Source: Citrobacter sp. Cu233 (lineage in GTDB: Bacteria; Pseudomonadota; Gammaproteobacteria; Enterobacterales; Enterobacteriaceae). Taken from it: a DNA stretch of 64,000 nucleotides. The stretch lies in the NCBI RefSeq assembly GCF_030332225.1, contig NZ_JAOWIF010000028.1, positions 372,001-436,000 of the forward strand, in the 5' to 3' direction. Positions 10,671 through 21,825 of the stretch are shown piece after piece. The stretch's first letter is position 1. The number at the start of each line of letters is the position of its first letter. Under the pieces are notes generated by a model, which was not told the DNA's origin, searched no databases, and saw only the letters and a program-made list of their open reading frames with translations. Position numbers and translations under genes: made by a program.

Positions 10671-10995
10671 ATTTTTGTTTACTCAGAAATAAATGTAAAA
10701 GCAAGGTTAAATATTAGTAGTTGATATTAAAAATTTTAGTTTATTAATGTCGCTATTTATCTCAATTACTCCATTTTAATTAACCGTCCGACTGGAGGCA
10801 TAAAGAAAAAATTCAACTCACTTTATAATTTTTAAAATTTATTTTTATATGGATAATCAACAAGTTACACCGTAATCGCATAAAAACCATGCGTCTTGCG
10901 GGCCTATAAGCCAGGCGAGATATGATCTATATCAAATTCTCATCTATAATGCTTTGTTAGTATCTCGTCGCCGACTTAATAAAGAGAGAGTTAGT
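10671..10995 (+). promoter_or_regulatory. focA-pflB promoter region with FNR-type site
   Basis: An AT-rich 325-bp stretch. ATGATCTATATCAA at 10922-10935 matches the FNR consensus TTGAT-N4-ATCAA at all but one position. TAGTAT at 10958-10963 is a fitting -10, giving a start near 10970 and placing the FNR site at about -41.5, the class II activation position. This corresponds to the anaerobically induced proximal focA promoter of E. coli. A second good -10 (TATAAT) is at 10945-10950. Confidence 0.8.
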
Positions 10996-11853
10996 GTGAA
11001 AGCTGACAACCCTTTTGATCTTATACTTCCTGCTGCTATGGCCAAAGTTGCCGAAGAAGCAGGCGTCTATAAAGCAACGAAACATCCGCTTAAGACGTTC
11101 TATCTGGCAATTACTGCCGGTGTGTTCATTTCAATTGCCTTTGTTTTCTATATCACTGCCACGACCGGTACCGGCACAATGCCTTTCGGCATGGCAAAGT
11201 TGGTGGGTGGTATCTGCTTTTCCCTGGGGCTGATCCTTTGCGTTGTCTGCGGCGCTGACCTCTTCACTTCAACCGTACTGATTGTCGTCGCTAAAGCCAG
11301 TGGTCGTATTACCTGGGGTCAGTTAGCGAAGAACTGGCTTAACGTTTATGTCGGTAACCTGATTGGTGCGCTGATCTTTGTGTTACTCATGTGGCTTTCT
11401 GGCGAGTATATGACCGCCAACGGCGCGTGGGGACTCAACGTCCTGCAAACTGCCGACCACAAAGTGCACCATACTTTTGTTGAAGCTGTAAGCCTTGGTA
11501 TTCTGGCTAACCTAATGGTGTGTCTGGCCGTCTGGATGAGCTACTCTGGCCGCAGCCTGATGGACAAAGCGTTTATCATGGTATTACCGGTCGCAATGTT
11601 TGTTGCCAGCGGTTTTGAGCACAGTATCGCAAACATGTTTATGATCCCTATGGGTATCGTAATACGCGATTTCGCCACCCCGGAATTCTGGACCGCTGTC
11701 GGTTCTTCTCCGGAGAATTTTTCTCACCTGACCGTGATGAATTTCATCACCGATAACCTGATTCCGGTTACGATCGGTAACATTATCGGCGGCGGTTTGT
11801 TGGTCGGGTTGACATACTGGGTCATTTACCTGCGTGGTAACGATCATCATTAA
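10996..11853 (+). CDS. focA: Formate channel FocA
   Basis: 285 codons from a GTG start at 10996 (E. coli focA also starts with GTG), with AGAGAGAG as Shine-Dalgarno; an in-frame ATG at 10954 lies in the promoter region and is rejected. Six membrane helices of the formate/nitrite transporter fold are visible, ending TYWVIYLRGNDHH. FocA is a pentameric inner-membrane channel passing formate out during mixed-acid fermentation and back in at low pH. It is 59 bp upstream of pflB in the same operon. Confidence 0.98.
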   Translation: MKADNPFDLILPAAMAKVAEEAGVYKATKHPLKTFYLAITAGVFISIAFVFYITATTGTGTMPFGMAKLVGGICFSLGLILCVVCGADLFTSTVLIVVAKASGRITWGQLAKNWLNVYVGNLIGALIFVLLMWLSGEYMTANGAWGLNVLQTADHKVHHTFVEAVSLGILANLMVCLAVWMSYSGRSLMDKAFIMVLPVAMFVASGFEHSIANMFMIPMGIVIRDFATPEFWTAVGSSPENFSHLTVMNFITDNLIPVTIGNIIGGGLLVGLTYWVIYLRGNDHH

Positions 11854-11912
11854 TCTGTTGATGTTCATTACACGCAGTAAATAAAAAATCCACTTAAGAA
11901 GGTAGGTGTTAC

Positions 11913-14195
<2,283 letters not shown>

Positions 14196-14234
14196 TTGGT
14201 TTTGACTGAAATCGTACTTTAAAAAGCGTACAAT

Positions 14235-14263
14235 AAAGGCTCCACGTAAGTGGGGCCTTTTTA
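14235..14263 (+). terminator. Rho-independent terminator after pflB
   Basis: AAAGGC(T)CCAC and GTGGGGCCTTT pair around GTAA and run into TTTTT, 40 bp past the pflB stop. It separates focA-pflB from pflA. Confidence 0.85.
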
Positions 14264-14380
14264 ATAGCCTGCTTTGTCAGCTATCTATACTTATGGATAA
14301 CAGCCAAAACAGACTCGACACAGTTAATAACTGTGCACTAACACTGGCCCCGGATGGGCCACACCTGGAGAAACACCGCA

Positions 14381-15121
14381 ATGTCAGTTATTGGTCGCAT
14401 TCACTCCTTTGAATCCTGTGGCACTGTAGATGGCCCGGGCATCCGATTTATTACCTTCTTCCAGGGCTGCCTGATGCGCTGCCTGTACTGCCACAACCGT
14501 GATACATGGGATACGCACGGCGGTAAAGAAGTCACCGTCGATGAATTAATGAAAGAAGTCGTGACCTATCGTCACTTTATGAACGCATCCGGTGGTGGCG
14601 TAACGGCATCCGGCGGAGAGGCCATTCTCCAGGCTGAATTCGTCCGTGACTGGTTCCGTGCCTGTAAGAAAGAAGGTATTCATACCTGCCTTGATACTAA
14701 CGGTTTTGTCCGCCGCTACGACCCGGTGATTGATGAGTTGCTGGAAGTGACCGATCTGGTGATGCTCGATCTGAAACAGATGAACGACGAGATCCACCAA
14801 AACCTGGTTGGCGTATCTAACCATCGCACACTGGAGTTTGCCCGCTACCTGTCCAACAAAGATATCAAAGTGTGGATCCGCTATGTTGTCGTACCTGGCT
14901 GGTCCGATGATGATGATTCAGCACACCGTTTGGGCGAATTTACCCGCGATATGGGCAATGTCGAAAAAATTGAACTGCTGCCATACCACGAGTTGGGTAA
15001 ACACAAATGGGTGGCGATGGGTGAGGAATACAAACTGGATGGCGTGAAGCCCCCGAAAAAAGAGACCATGGAGCGCGTCAAAGGCATCCTTGAACAGTAT
15101 GGTCATAAAGTGATGTACTAA
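14381..15121 (+). CDS. pflA: Pyruvate formate-lyase 1-activating enzyme
   Basis: 246 codons from the ATG at 14381 ([20 protein letters not shown]), the E. coli length. The radical-SAM motif CLMRCLYC supplies the three cysteines for the 4Fe-4S cluster (residues 30, 34 and 37). It uses S-adenosylmethionine to generate the glycyl radical on PflB. It lies 185 bp after pflB behind a terminator, so it probably has its own promoter in the gap, as in E. coli. Confidence 0.98.
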   Translation: MSVIGRIHSFESCGTVDGPGIRFITFFQGCLMRCLYCHNRDTWDTHGGKEVTVDELMKEVVTYRHFMNASGGGVTASGGEAILQAEFVRDWFRACKKEGIHTCLDTNGFVRRYDPVIDELLEVTDLVMLDLKQMNDEIHQNLVGVSNHRTLEFARYLSNKDIKVWIRYVVVPGWSDDDDSAHRLGEFTRDMGNVEKIELLPYHELGKHKWVAMGEEYKLDGVKPPKKETMERVKGILEQYGHKVMY

Positions 15122-15135
15122 GTTTACATCCCTAC

Positions 15136-15166
15136 AAACGGCTGCCCAAAATGGCGGCCGTTTTGT
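15136..15166 (+). terminator. Terminator after pflA
   Basis: AAACGGC and GCCGTTTT flank a partly paired loop (TGCC/GGC) 14 bp after the pflA stop, followed by TTTTG. Confidence 0.75.
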
Positions 15167-15217
15167 TATCTACGCTCTCATATCCGGCAAACGAGCCATA
15201 TCACAGGAAAGGACGTC

Positions 15218-15521
15218 ATGCGGTTATTCATCTCTGGAGTCAATGGTGAGTTTTTATCAAAAGACACAAACCAGGCCGACAACATCGCTCCGATATGATG
15301 ACAAGCAATATATCGTACCCAAGTACCTGAATAAGAACACCATAACGCCGGAAAACAAGACGATGGAACGCGGAAAAAAGTACTATGGACAGAAAGCGAT
15401 ATCCTCACTCTTCCGCCATCATTGTTGTCTTACAGACGGGACGCCAGAATCCAATCTTTACGACATGAAGTATTCCGACAGTTTATTGGTCACACTTTCA
15501 ATTGAGAAAATACGTTTCTGA
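15218..15521 (+). pseudogene. Possible decayed small gene between pflA and the PTS locus
   Basis: A strong Shine-Dalgarno (AGGAAAGGA, 15204-15212) precedes an ATG at 15218 that gives 26 codons (MRLFISGVNGEF...) ending in TGA at 15296-15298. An overlapping frame from 15243 stays open to 15521, and its middle part (QYIVPKYLNKNTITPENK) looks protein-like. The two could be one gene broken by a frameshift. I do not recognise the product. The 3' end overlaps the regulator gene on the other strand, so at least that part is unlikely to be functional. It may also be a small peptide gene or chance. Confidence 0.25.
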
Positions 15522-16306
15522 TGCGCTTTACGGCACTGCACATAGCGTTCGTCCTGTTCTTCCAGCGCGCTCAGCATACGATCCGCCACCATCATCGCCC
15601 CAGCTATCTCCGCAAAACCCGATTCCCCTTCCCCCTGTAGCGCAACAGCCGCCTGCAAGTTCCAGTCCGAAAGCCGGTTTAATGGCGCAAACGATCCCCG
15701 CGTCAGTGAGACAATTTTAATCCCTTGTTCTTTCGCCAGCGCCAGTGCCTGCATCATATCGGTGGACACTTGCTCAGTATGGATAACAATAATCCCAGTC
15801 TTTTGGCTGTCGGCCAACGGCGAGATCGCCGCCGGATAGAATCTGTCGATATAACTGGCGACTTTCCCCATCTGCACCAGGTTTATCTGTAGAAACAACG
15901 CTACGGGTACAGCCGTCCCAACCGCATAAATCGCAATATTGCTGAGTGAGTTAAGCCAGGCTGCCACCGCCTGTAACTCGATGCTGTCGATAATTGCATT
16001 GCTGTCACGGACGCTGTCCAGTACCGCCGCCGTCTCTTCACACGCCCCGTCATCCGAGCGCGCCGCGCCCTGCTCTAACGCCAGCGCCGTTCTGAAATCA
16101 GAGAATCCTTTAAACCCAAAAGCACGGCAGAACCGGGTGATACTGCCCTCGCTGGTATCAATAGAATCCGCCAGCTCCGTTATCGTGTGCCGCATCACAA
16201 AATCAGGATTTTCCGTGATGAAACGCCCCACCTTTTCCAGGATCGGACTCAACCCTGAAGCCTCGTTTCTTATGTTAATCAACAAATTAGTGTCTATCTG
16301 ACTCAT
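15458..16306 (-). CDS. RpiR/MurR-family transcriptional regulator of the PTS-transketolase locus
   Basis: 282 codons from the ATG at 16306 (MSQIDTNLLINIRNEASGLS), with AAGG as Shine-Dalgarno. The N-terminal ~75 residues form an RpiR-type helix-turn-helix (ITELADSIDTSEGSITRFCRAFGFKGFSDFR). From about residue 110 a SIS sugar-phosphate domain follows (NIAIYAVGTAVPVALFLQINL, GIIVIHTEQVS). Such proteins sense phosphosugars and control the adjacent sugar genes. It is divergent from the PTS operon, with a 20-bp perfect inverted repeat in the 120-bp gap as a likely operator. The ligand is unknown; a sugar phosphate made by the PTS is the natural candidate. Confidence 0.88.
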   Translation of the reverse strand: MSQIDTNLLINIRNEASGLSPILEKVGRFITENPDFVMRHTITELADSIDTSEGSITRFCRAFGFKGFSDFRTALALEQGAARSDDGACEETAAVLDSVRDSNAIIDSIELQAVAAWLNSLSNIAIYAVGTAVPVALFLQINLVQMGKVASYIDRFYPAAISPLADSQKTGIIVIHTEQVSTDMMQALALAKEQGIKIVSLTRGSFAPLNRLSDWNLQAAVALQGEGESGFAEIAGAMMVADRMLSALEEQDERYVQCRKAHQKRIFSIESVTNKLSEYFMS

Positions 16307-16384
16307 TTTTGGCCTTTTTGCACAAAATGCAAATGCTGTCACATACTTCGCTCTGCTTTGTGATAATAATTTTTATCGCACCAT

Positions 16385-16404
16385 AATAATTAAAAATAAT
16401 TATT
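16385..16404. promoter_or_regulatory. Perfect inverted repeat, candidate operator of the PTS-transketolase operon
   Basis: AATAATTA-AAAA-TAATTATT is a perfect 8-4-8 inverted repeat 22 bp upstream of the IIB start codon, between it and the divergent RpiR gene. Its position suits repression by the RpiR protein. AT-richness means it could partly be chance. Confidence 0.5.
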
Positions 16405-16426
16405 TTTACAAACAGGAGAACGTCTC

Positions 16427-16702
16427 ATGAAAGGTCTGATCGTCTGCCGTACCGGTATGGGTAGCTCGCTAATGCTCAAAATAAAAGCGCAAAGAATTAT
16501 CGATAAGCATAGCTGGGATATCGATCTTGAACATGATGTGCTGTCAGGCTTAAGGACCTGGCAGAACATCGACTTCGTGATCACTATGAGCGACCTCACC
16601 GACGAAGTTGAAGCCGCCGGGTTCAGGGCAATCGGCATTACCGATCTGATGAACAGCGAAGAGATGGAATCCGCGCTCACCAGCATCGTTCAAAATCACT
16701 AA
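16427..16702 (+). CDS. PTS IIB component, ascorbate/galactitol-like type
   Basis: 91 codons starting MKGLIVCRTGMGSSLMLKIK. The phosphorylated cysteine is Cys7 in VCRTGMGSS, the P-loop-like motif of small single-domain IIB proteins of the SgaB/GatB type. It takes phosphate from IIA and passes it to the sugar bound by IIC. A good Shine-Dalgarno (CAGGAGAA) precedes it. First gene of a five-gene plus-strand operon; the IIC gene starts 16 bp after its stop. The sugar cannot be read from sequence. Confidence 0.9.
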   Translation: MKGLIVCRTGMGSSLMLKIKAQRIIDKHSWDIDLEHDVLSGLRTWQNIDFVITMSDLTDEVEAAGFRAIGITDLMNSEEMESALTSIVQNH

Positions 16703-16718
16703 CCTCTCCGGGGGAAAT

Positions 16719-17984
16719 ATGGATTTCCTTAAGTTCATTGTATTCGACATTCTGGGTGTAACCCCACTTTTAGTTGGCTTTATTGCGTTAATCGGCTTGC
16801 TAATCCAGCGCAAACCTATCGAAAAGGTCCTTTCAGGCACCTTTAAAACCATCGTCGGATTTCTGGTCTTTGCCGGTGGCGCAGGACTAGCAGTGACCTC
16901 TCTCGGTAATTTTCAGACATTATTCAGCGATGGGTTTGGTCTGAAAGGTGTGATGCCACTGGCAGAAGCATTAACCGGGCTGGCGCAAACAAAATTTGCC
17001 ATGTGCGTTTCGCTCATTATGGTCGTCGGTTTTGGCTGGAATCTGTTTTTTGCACGCTTCACGCCGTTCAAGTACATCTTCCTGACAGGCCAGCATAATC
17101 TTTATCTTTCCGCCTTATTAACCGTCACACTCAAAGCCCTCGGCTACAGTGATATGACAACAATTATTGTCGGCTCAGTATTACTGGGGCTGGCAGCCTG
17201 CATTTATCCTGCTATCGCCCAACCCTGGATGCGCAAAATCACGGGTAATGATGAAATTGCCATGGGCCATTACGTCACCCTGGCCTATGCGTTTTCAGGA
17301 TGGATTGGCTCTAAAGTTGGTGACCCTAAACAGTCAACCGAAAAACTGAATCTTCCCGGGTGGTTGGGGATTTTTAAAGACTATATCGTCTCCGTTTCCA
17401 TCTCCGTCAGTATTTTCTACTACATCGCGGCGCTTGCCGCAGGTAAAGAAGCAGTGACTGCCGCAGCGGGAGGAATGCACTGGCTGGTCTATCCGTTATT
17501 CCAGTCGCTCACGTTTACGGCATCGCTCTATATCATCATCACCGGCGTTCGTTTGTTATTGTCGGAAATCGTCCCAGCCTTTTTAGGCATCTCTGAAAAA
17601 TTTATACCCAATGCCAAACCTGCGCTGGATTGTCCGGTGGTCTTTCCTTACGCCCCTACTGCCACGGTTTTAGGCTTTATTTCCTCTTTTATAGGAGGAC
17701 TCGTGGTCATGGGCATACTCGCGTTAATTGGGCAAACGGTCATCATCCCCGTGGCTATCCCCTACTTCTTCATTGGTGCCACCGCCGCAGTATTCGGCAA
17801 CGCATCCGGTGGCTGGAAAGGGGCAATTGCCGGGAGTTTTGTCACCGGCATATTAATTGGCATCGGCCCGGCACTCATCTACCCGATTATGGAATCAGTC
17901 GGTTTGTCCGGAACCAGCTTCCCGGAAACCGACTTCGTTGCACTCGGTTTAGTGGTGTATTACATCGGCAAAATGTTGCCTTGA
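16719..17984 (+). CDS. PTS IIC permease, UlaA/SgaT family
   Basis: 421 codons with about ten to eleven hydrophobic segments, starting MDFLKFIVFDILGVTPLLVG. Features typical of the ascorbate-type IIC (UlaA/SgaT) family are visible: FILGV-like N-terminus, GWNLFFARFTPFKYIFLTGQH and the repeated glycine-rich segment IGGLVVMGI. It should be the membrane channel that imports the sugar while IIB phosphorylates it. It lacks any fused IIA or IIB domain, which are supplied by neighbours. Family members import L-ascorbate, but the downstream transketolase makes ascorbate itself unlikely here. Confidence 0.9.
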   Translation: MDFLKFIVFDILGVTPLLVGFIALIGLLIQRKPIEKVLSGTFKTIVGFLVFAGGAGLAVTSLGNFQTLFSDGFGLKGVMPLAEALTGLAQTKFAMCVSLIMVVGFGWNLFFARFTPFKYIFLTGQHNLYLSALLTVTLKALGYSDMTTIIVGSVLLGLAACIYPAIAQPWMRKITGNDEIAMGHYVTLAYAFSGWIGSKVGDPKQSTEKLNLPGWLGIFKDYIVSVSISVSIFYYIAALAAGKEAVTAAAGGMHWLVYPLFQSLTFTASLYIIITGVRLLLSEIVPAFLGISEKFIPNAKPALDCPVVFPYAPTATVLGFISSFIGGLVVMGILALIGQTVIIPVAIPYFFIGATAAVFGNASGGWKGAIAGSFVTGILIGIGPALIYPIMESVGLSGTSFPETDFVALGLVVYYIGKMLP

Positions 17985-17996
17985 TAAGGAATGAAC

Positions 17997-18794
17997 ATGA
18001 ATATTGACGAACTAAAATCCCACGCGCAGGCCGCTCGCCGGGATATTGTCTCCATGATTTATGAATCAGGCATTGGCCACCCTGGCGGTGCGTTATCCAT
18101 TATCGATATTCTGACCTGGATTTACGATCAGGAAGTAGATTTGACCGCATCGCCCCGTGCCCGTGTAGTGATGAGTAAAGGCCATGCCGTGGCTGCCCAA
18201 TACGCCCTGCTGCATCAAAAAGGCAACATTGCACGTAGCGAATTTAAGTCCTTCCGGCAGATTAACTCGCGTTTGCAAGGGCATCCCAGCATCAAATCTA
18301 TGCCAGAGGTCGATGCCACAACGGGTCTGTTGGGCCAGGGATTATCCATTGCTTTCGGTATGGCGGCAGCGAAAAAGCAACATGGTGAACCGCAGCGCGT
18401 CTTCGCCATTATCGGCGATGGTGAAATGCACGAAGGCCAAATATGGGAAACGTTGCAACAGGCCGGTCATATGAAAATGGATAACCTGGTGGCAATTATC
18501 GACTACAACGGTTTCTCTTCCCATGACCCGGTCAATCAGGTGGTGAATCTGGAGCCGCTGGCCGACAAAGTACGCCTTTTTGGCTGGCATGTACTCGAAC
18601 TTCATAACGGCAACGGTATGCATCAGGTGGCCGACACCTTCATGCTATCACGGCATCTGAAAGGGAAACCCATTGCGATTATTGCACATACCACCAAAGG
18701 CAGCGGTGTTAGCTACATGGAAAATAACGGCGACTGGCATTCAAAAACCCCAACCACCGAACAATATCAACAGGCTATGGAGGAGCTGCAATGA
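17997..18794 (+). CDS. Transketolase, N-terminal (TPP pyrophosphate-binding) subunit
   Basis: 265 codons from the ATG at 17997; AAGGA at 17986-17990 favours this over the ATG at 17991, which it abuts. The thiamine diphosphate motif runs from GDGEMHEG to IIDYNG near residues 138-170, and the His in GIGHPGGALS is conserved. It is half of a normal transketolase; the other half is the next gene, whose ATG overlaps this stop. Together they should move a two-carbon ketol unit from a ketose phosphate to an aldose phosphate. Similar split pairs occur beside UlaA-like PTS genes in Salmonella. Confidence 0.92.
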   Translation: MNIDELKSHAQAARRDIVSMIYESGIGHPGGALSIIDILTWIYDQEVDLTASPRARVVMSKGHAVAAQYALLHQKGNIARSEFKSFRQINSRLQGHPSIKSMPEVDATTGLLGQGLSIAFGMAAAKKQHGEPQRVFAIIGDGEMHEGQIWETLQQAGHMKMDNLVAIIDYNGFSSHDPVNQVVNLEPLADKVRLFGWHVLELHNGNGMHQVADTFMLSRHLKGKPIAIIAHTTKGSGVSYMENNGDWHSKTPTTEQYQQAMEELQ

Positions 18795-19705
18795 TGAAAG
18801 CACCCCGCGATGAAATCGGTAACGCCCTGATTGCGCTGAAACAGCAAGGCTATCCCATTGTCGCCATCGACAGCGATTTAGCCAGCTCAACGCGCACCGA
18901 CCAGTTTCAGGCAGCCTATCCGGACGCGTTCTTTGAAATGGGGATCGCCGAAGGTTCAGCAATGAGCTTTGCTGTGGGCCAGGCACTGGAAGGCAATATT
19001 CCTTTCTATGTGAACTTCGCCATGTTTGTGACAGGCACGGCCTGGACTCAACTACGTCAGGCCTGCTATGCCAATGCCAATATTAAACTGGTCGGCAGTC
19101 ATCCCGGGATGGATGATGGCCCGGATGGTGCCTCCCATCACGCCCTGGAAGATCTCGCATTAACCCGTGTTTTACCCGGGATCACCATTCTGACGCCTGC
19201 TGATGCCGAAGAAGTTGCAGAAGCCTTTGAGCAAGCAGTGAGAATTGCTGGACCGGTTTATATTCGCGTTGCTCGCGAACCGATGCCCGTGCGCGATAAA
19301 TCTATTGTTCCCCGAGTGACTGATATTGACGCCGTGGAGAACGCAGGCAACGACTTTGCCATTCTTTATGAAGGGACCGTGCTTGAACAAGCGAGTACAG
19401 GTTACACCCAACTAAGCACGCAAGGGAAACGGGGAAAACTCATTCATGTCGCCACGCTAAAACCGTTTAACCGCCAGCGTTTCCTGCAGCTGGTTGCCGA
19501 TTGTCCGCGTATCGTCACGATTGAAAACCATACCATTACGGGTGGGCTTGGCGGACAAATTGCTGAAGTTCTGGCCGAGGAGGGATTAAGTACGCGATTA
19601 CACCGTCTTGGGACTCGGGACACATTTACCGAATCGGGCAACAGCCGACAATTAAAAGAGAAATACGGAATTTCAGCCTCTGCAATTTGTGAAGCACTCA
19701 AATAA
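18791..19705 (+). CDS. Transketolase, C-terminal (pyrimidine-binding) subunit
   Basis: 304 codons, overlapping the previous gene by 4 bp (ATGA), with GGAGGAG as Shine-Dalgarno: translational coupling fits an equimolar two-subunit enzyme. The glutamate that activates TPP is in MGIAEGSAMSFAVG, near residue 54. It is followed by the transketolase pyrimidine domain and a C-terminal domain (VTIENHTITGGLGGQIAEVL). Apulose-4-phosphate transketolases described in other bacteria are split in the same way, so a branched or unusual ketose phosphate is possible as substrate. No kinase, isomerase or aldolase gene is in the operon. Confidence 0.92.
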   Translation: MMKAPRDEIGNALIALKQQGYPIVAIDSDLASSTRTDQFQAAYPDAFFEMGIAEGSAMSFAVGQALEGNIPFYVNFAMFVTGTAWTQLRQACYANANIKLVGSHPGMDDGPDGASHHALEDLALTRVLPGITILTPADAEEVAEAFEQAVRIAGPVYIRVAREPMPVRDKSIVPRVTDIDAVENAGNDFAILYEGTVLEQASTGYTQLSTQGKRGKLIHVATLKPFNRQRFLQLVADCPRIVTIENHTITGGLGGQIAEVLAEEGLSTRLHRLGTRDTFTESGNSRQLKEKYGISASAICEALK

Positions 19706-19753
19706 TCGGCTGGGCAGACCGTAACACGGTCTGCCCACTGAAATAAGGATAAA

Positions 19754-20194
19754 ATGATGGTCTCTACGCTGTTTTCAGCCTGTCAGTTTCAGGAACAATG
19801 CCACACCTGGCAGGAGGCAGTACAACTGGCTTGTCATCCTCTGGAAGAACAAGGGGCAATTACAAATGGGTATACTCAGGCGATCATCCGTGAAACAGAA
19901 CGACACGGTCCATGGTATATATTAAGCCCGGAGTTTGCCCTGCCTCATGCTCGCCCGGAAGAAGGAGTGCTCAGCAGTAAAACGCACCTGTCGCTTCTGT
20001 GCCTGAAAGAGGCAGTACCATTTCCTGGACACCCGGATGTACGGCTAATAATTATTCTTGCCGCAGCCAACAGCACTCAACATATCGAAATGATTCAGCA
20101 GTTGGTGTGCTGGCTGGATGAAGCTGAGCGCTTACAGCAGTTATCCCATACTACCAGCCTGGCGCAACTTCACTCCACTCTTGAAGAGCGTTAG
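19754..20194 (+). CDS. PTS IIA component, fructose/mannitol-type (EIIA-2) domain
   Basis: 146 codons starting MMVSTLFSACQFQEQ, with AAGGA just upstream. The phosphorylated histidine is in FALPHARPEEG near residue 63, the EIIA type 2 signature also found in UlaC. It passes phosphate from HPr to the IIB encoded four genes upstream. It closes the operon, 48 bp after the transketolase C-subunit, and converges on ycaM with only 4 bp between stops, so the insertion ends here. Confidence 0.9.
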   Translation: MMVSTLFSACQFQEQCHTWQEAVQLACHPLEEQGAITNGYTQAIIRETERHGPWYILSPEFALPHARPEEGVLSSKTHLSLLCLKEAVPFPGHPDVRLIIILAAANSTQHIEMIQQLVCWLDEAERLQQLSHTTSLAQLHSTLEER

Positions 20195-20198
20195 TTCA

Positions 20199-21620
20199 TT
20201 ATAGTTTCCTACGTGCCAGCAACGGGAAAATTAAGCCCAGTCCGACCAGCACAAACGGCGTCACAATGTTCAGCGTGAGCTGGAATGTCCACTCTGGAGT
20301 AAAGGCTTCCATTTTCGGAAAGATCCCCGTGAGGCAGGCAAACGCAGTAAACGCAAAACACCAAATTCCCACCGTCATCGCCAGAGAGCGGTTACGAATG
20401 AAGACATATTCCGGTTTATATTTCTGCGCCAGACGAATAACGGCAATAAAGGCCACAAACACCCACAGATAGCGCAGAGGCATCACCACTGAATTCAGAT
20501 TCAGCAACCATTTATACAAATTGTTCATGTCACCGATACCCAGCGTTGGCAACATAATCAAAATGGCCACCAGCACCAGTGTCAGAATATAGCCATTCAC
20601 CGGTGTACCAGAGGCATTCGTTTTACACAGGCTTTCAGGAATATATTTGCGATCGGCATCGCCCAGTAAAATTTTAAGCGGTGCATCAATAGAAAACACC
20701 AAAGCCGCAATTTGACCTAACGTGTTGGCAACTGCATAAATAACCATCAATGTGTTACCCATGCCGTAATACTCCCCGAGTTTCTGGAAAGCGTAATACT
20801 GGCCATTCGTCATTAAGTCATCAGGAATATGCTGAGAGTCAAACATCATCCCCATTGCCAGAGAACCCAGGATAGCACACACCGCTACCATAACCGCCAG
20901 AACTAACATCCCTTTCGGGAACTCTTTGCCAGGGTTACGCGTCTGGTTAACGTATGGAGAGATTTTCTCCGCGCCACCGACTGCAAAGACCAGCATCGAG
21001 ATCGTTGTGATATAGGTAAAATCGATATGCGGGATAAAAGATTCCCAGGTGATATTGGTTGTGGCGATCTGCACATCAGTAATCGCCGGAGCGGTGACGG
21101 CCATTACGACATACAGAATGGACATCACAAACATCGCGATCCCCGCGACCGATCCAACGATTTTAAGCGATTTCATGCCACGGGATGCAACCCACATGAA
21201 AAAGACAAACAGCGCTAACGTCAGCCCCTGCAACGCCACCACGGTGTACTCTTTAATCAGCGAGCCATCGCCTTTCAGCGCCCATCCCAGAGCAATCAGA
21301 ATAGCCTGTGGCTTTTGCGCCAGATAAGGGATATGCACCACCCAATAGGTCCACGCTGCGAGATAAGCCAGCCCCGGTCCCATTGTGTGTTTAATCCATG
21401 TACTAACCCCACCTTTACCGTCTTTAAACGTGGAGCCAAGTTGTCCGACAATCAGTGCATAAGGGATAAAATAGAGGGCGAAAATAAATATCCATGAAGA
21501 GACAACCACTAATCCCTGATTAGCATAGTTGTTTACAACATTACCGAATCCCCATACGGTAATAAAAGACATCAATGCGATGTTGTACCACCGCAATTGT
21601 TTTTCCTGCACACTTGCCAT
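20199..21620 (-). CDS. ycaM: APC-superfamily inner-membrane transporter YcaM
   Basis: 473 codons from the ATG at 21620 (MASVQEKQLRWYNIALMSFI), with AAGGA eight bases upstream; an in-frame TTG further upstream lacks support. About twelve membrane helices. The sequence follows E. coli YcaM nearly throughout. The family is the amino acid-polyamine-organocation superfamily, close to glutamate/GABA antiporters, but the substrate of YcaM is unknown. In E. coli ycaN and ycaK follow; here the PTS-transketolase operon takes that place. Confidence 0.93.
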   Translation of the reverse strand: MASVQEKQLRWYNIALMSFITVWGFGNVVNNYANQGLVVVSSWIFIFALYFIPYALIVGQLGSTFKDGKGGVSTWIKHTMGPGLAYLAAWTYWVVHIPYLAQKPQAILIALGWALKGDGSLIKEYTVVALQGLTLALFVFFMWVASRGMKSLKIVGSVAGIAMFVMSILYVVMAVTAPAITDVQIATTNITWESFIPHIDFTYITTISMLVFAVGGAEKISPYVNQTRNPGKEFPKGMLVLAVMVAVCAILGSLAMGMMFDSQHIPDDLMTNGQYYAFQKLGEYYGMGNTLMVIYAVANTLGQIAALVFSIDAPLKILLGDADRKYIPESLCKTNASGTPVNGYILTLVLVAILIMLPTLGIGDMNNLYKWLLNLNSVVMPLRYLWVFVAFIAVIRLAQKYKPEYVFIRNRSLAMTVGIWCFAFTAFACLTGIFPKMEAFTPEWTFQLTLNIVTPFVLVGLGLIFPLLARRKL

Positions 21621-21767
21621 TGGCGATCCTTCGTAGACGCTATTTTTGATAATCAATAAATGAAGCGAGGGATTATGCGCGGTAAAATGGCCAAGCGGAA
21701 ACGGCAGAATGTAAAACTATAATCTTCTGCACATTTTATTTTCAGGAAAGAATAGCGATGATTAAAT

Positions 21768-21810
21768 AAAACAGGCTCCCATAAACAGCATGTATGGGAA
21801 CCTGTTTTTA
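21768..21810 (-). terminator. Terminator after ycaD
   Basis: AACAGGCTCCCATA and TATGGGAACCTGTT pair with one mismatch around a 9-nt loop, 16 bp beyond the ycaD stop. T-rich tracts flank both sides, so it may work in both directions. Confidence 0.8.
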
Positions 21811-21825
21811 TCCTGTTAAATCAGA

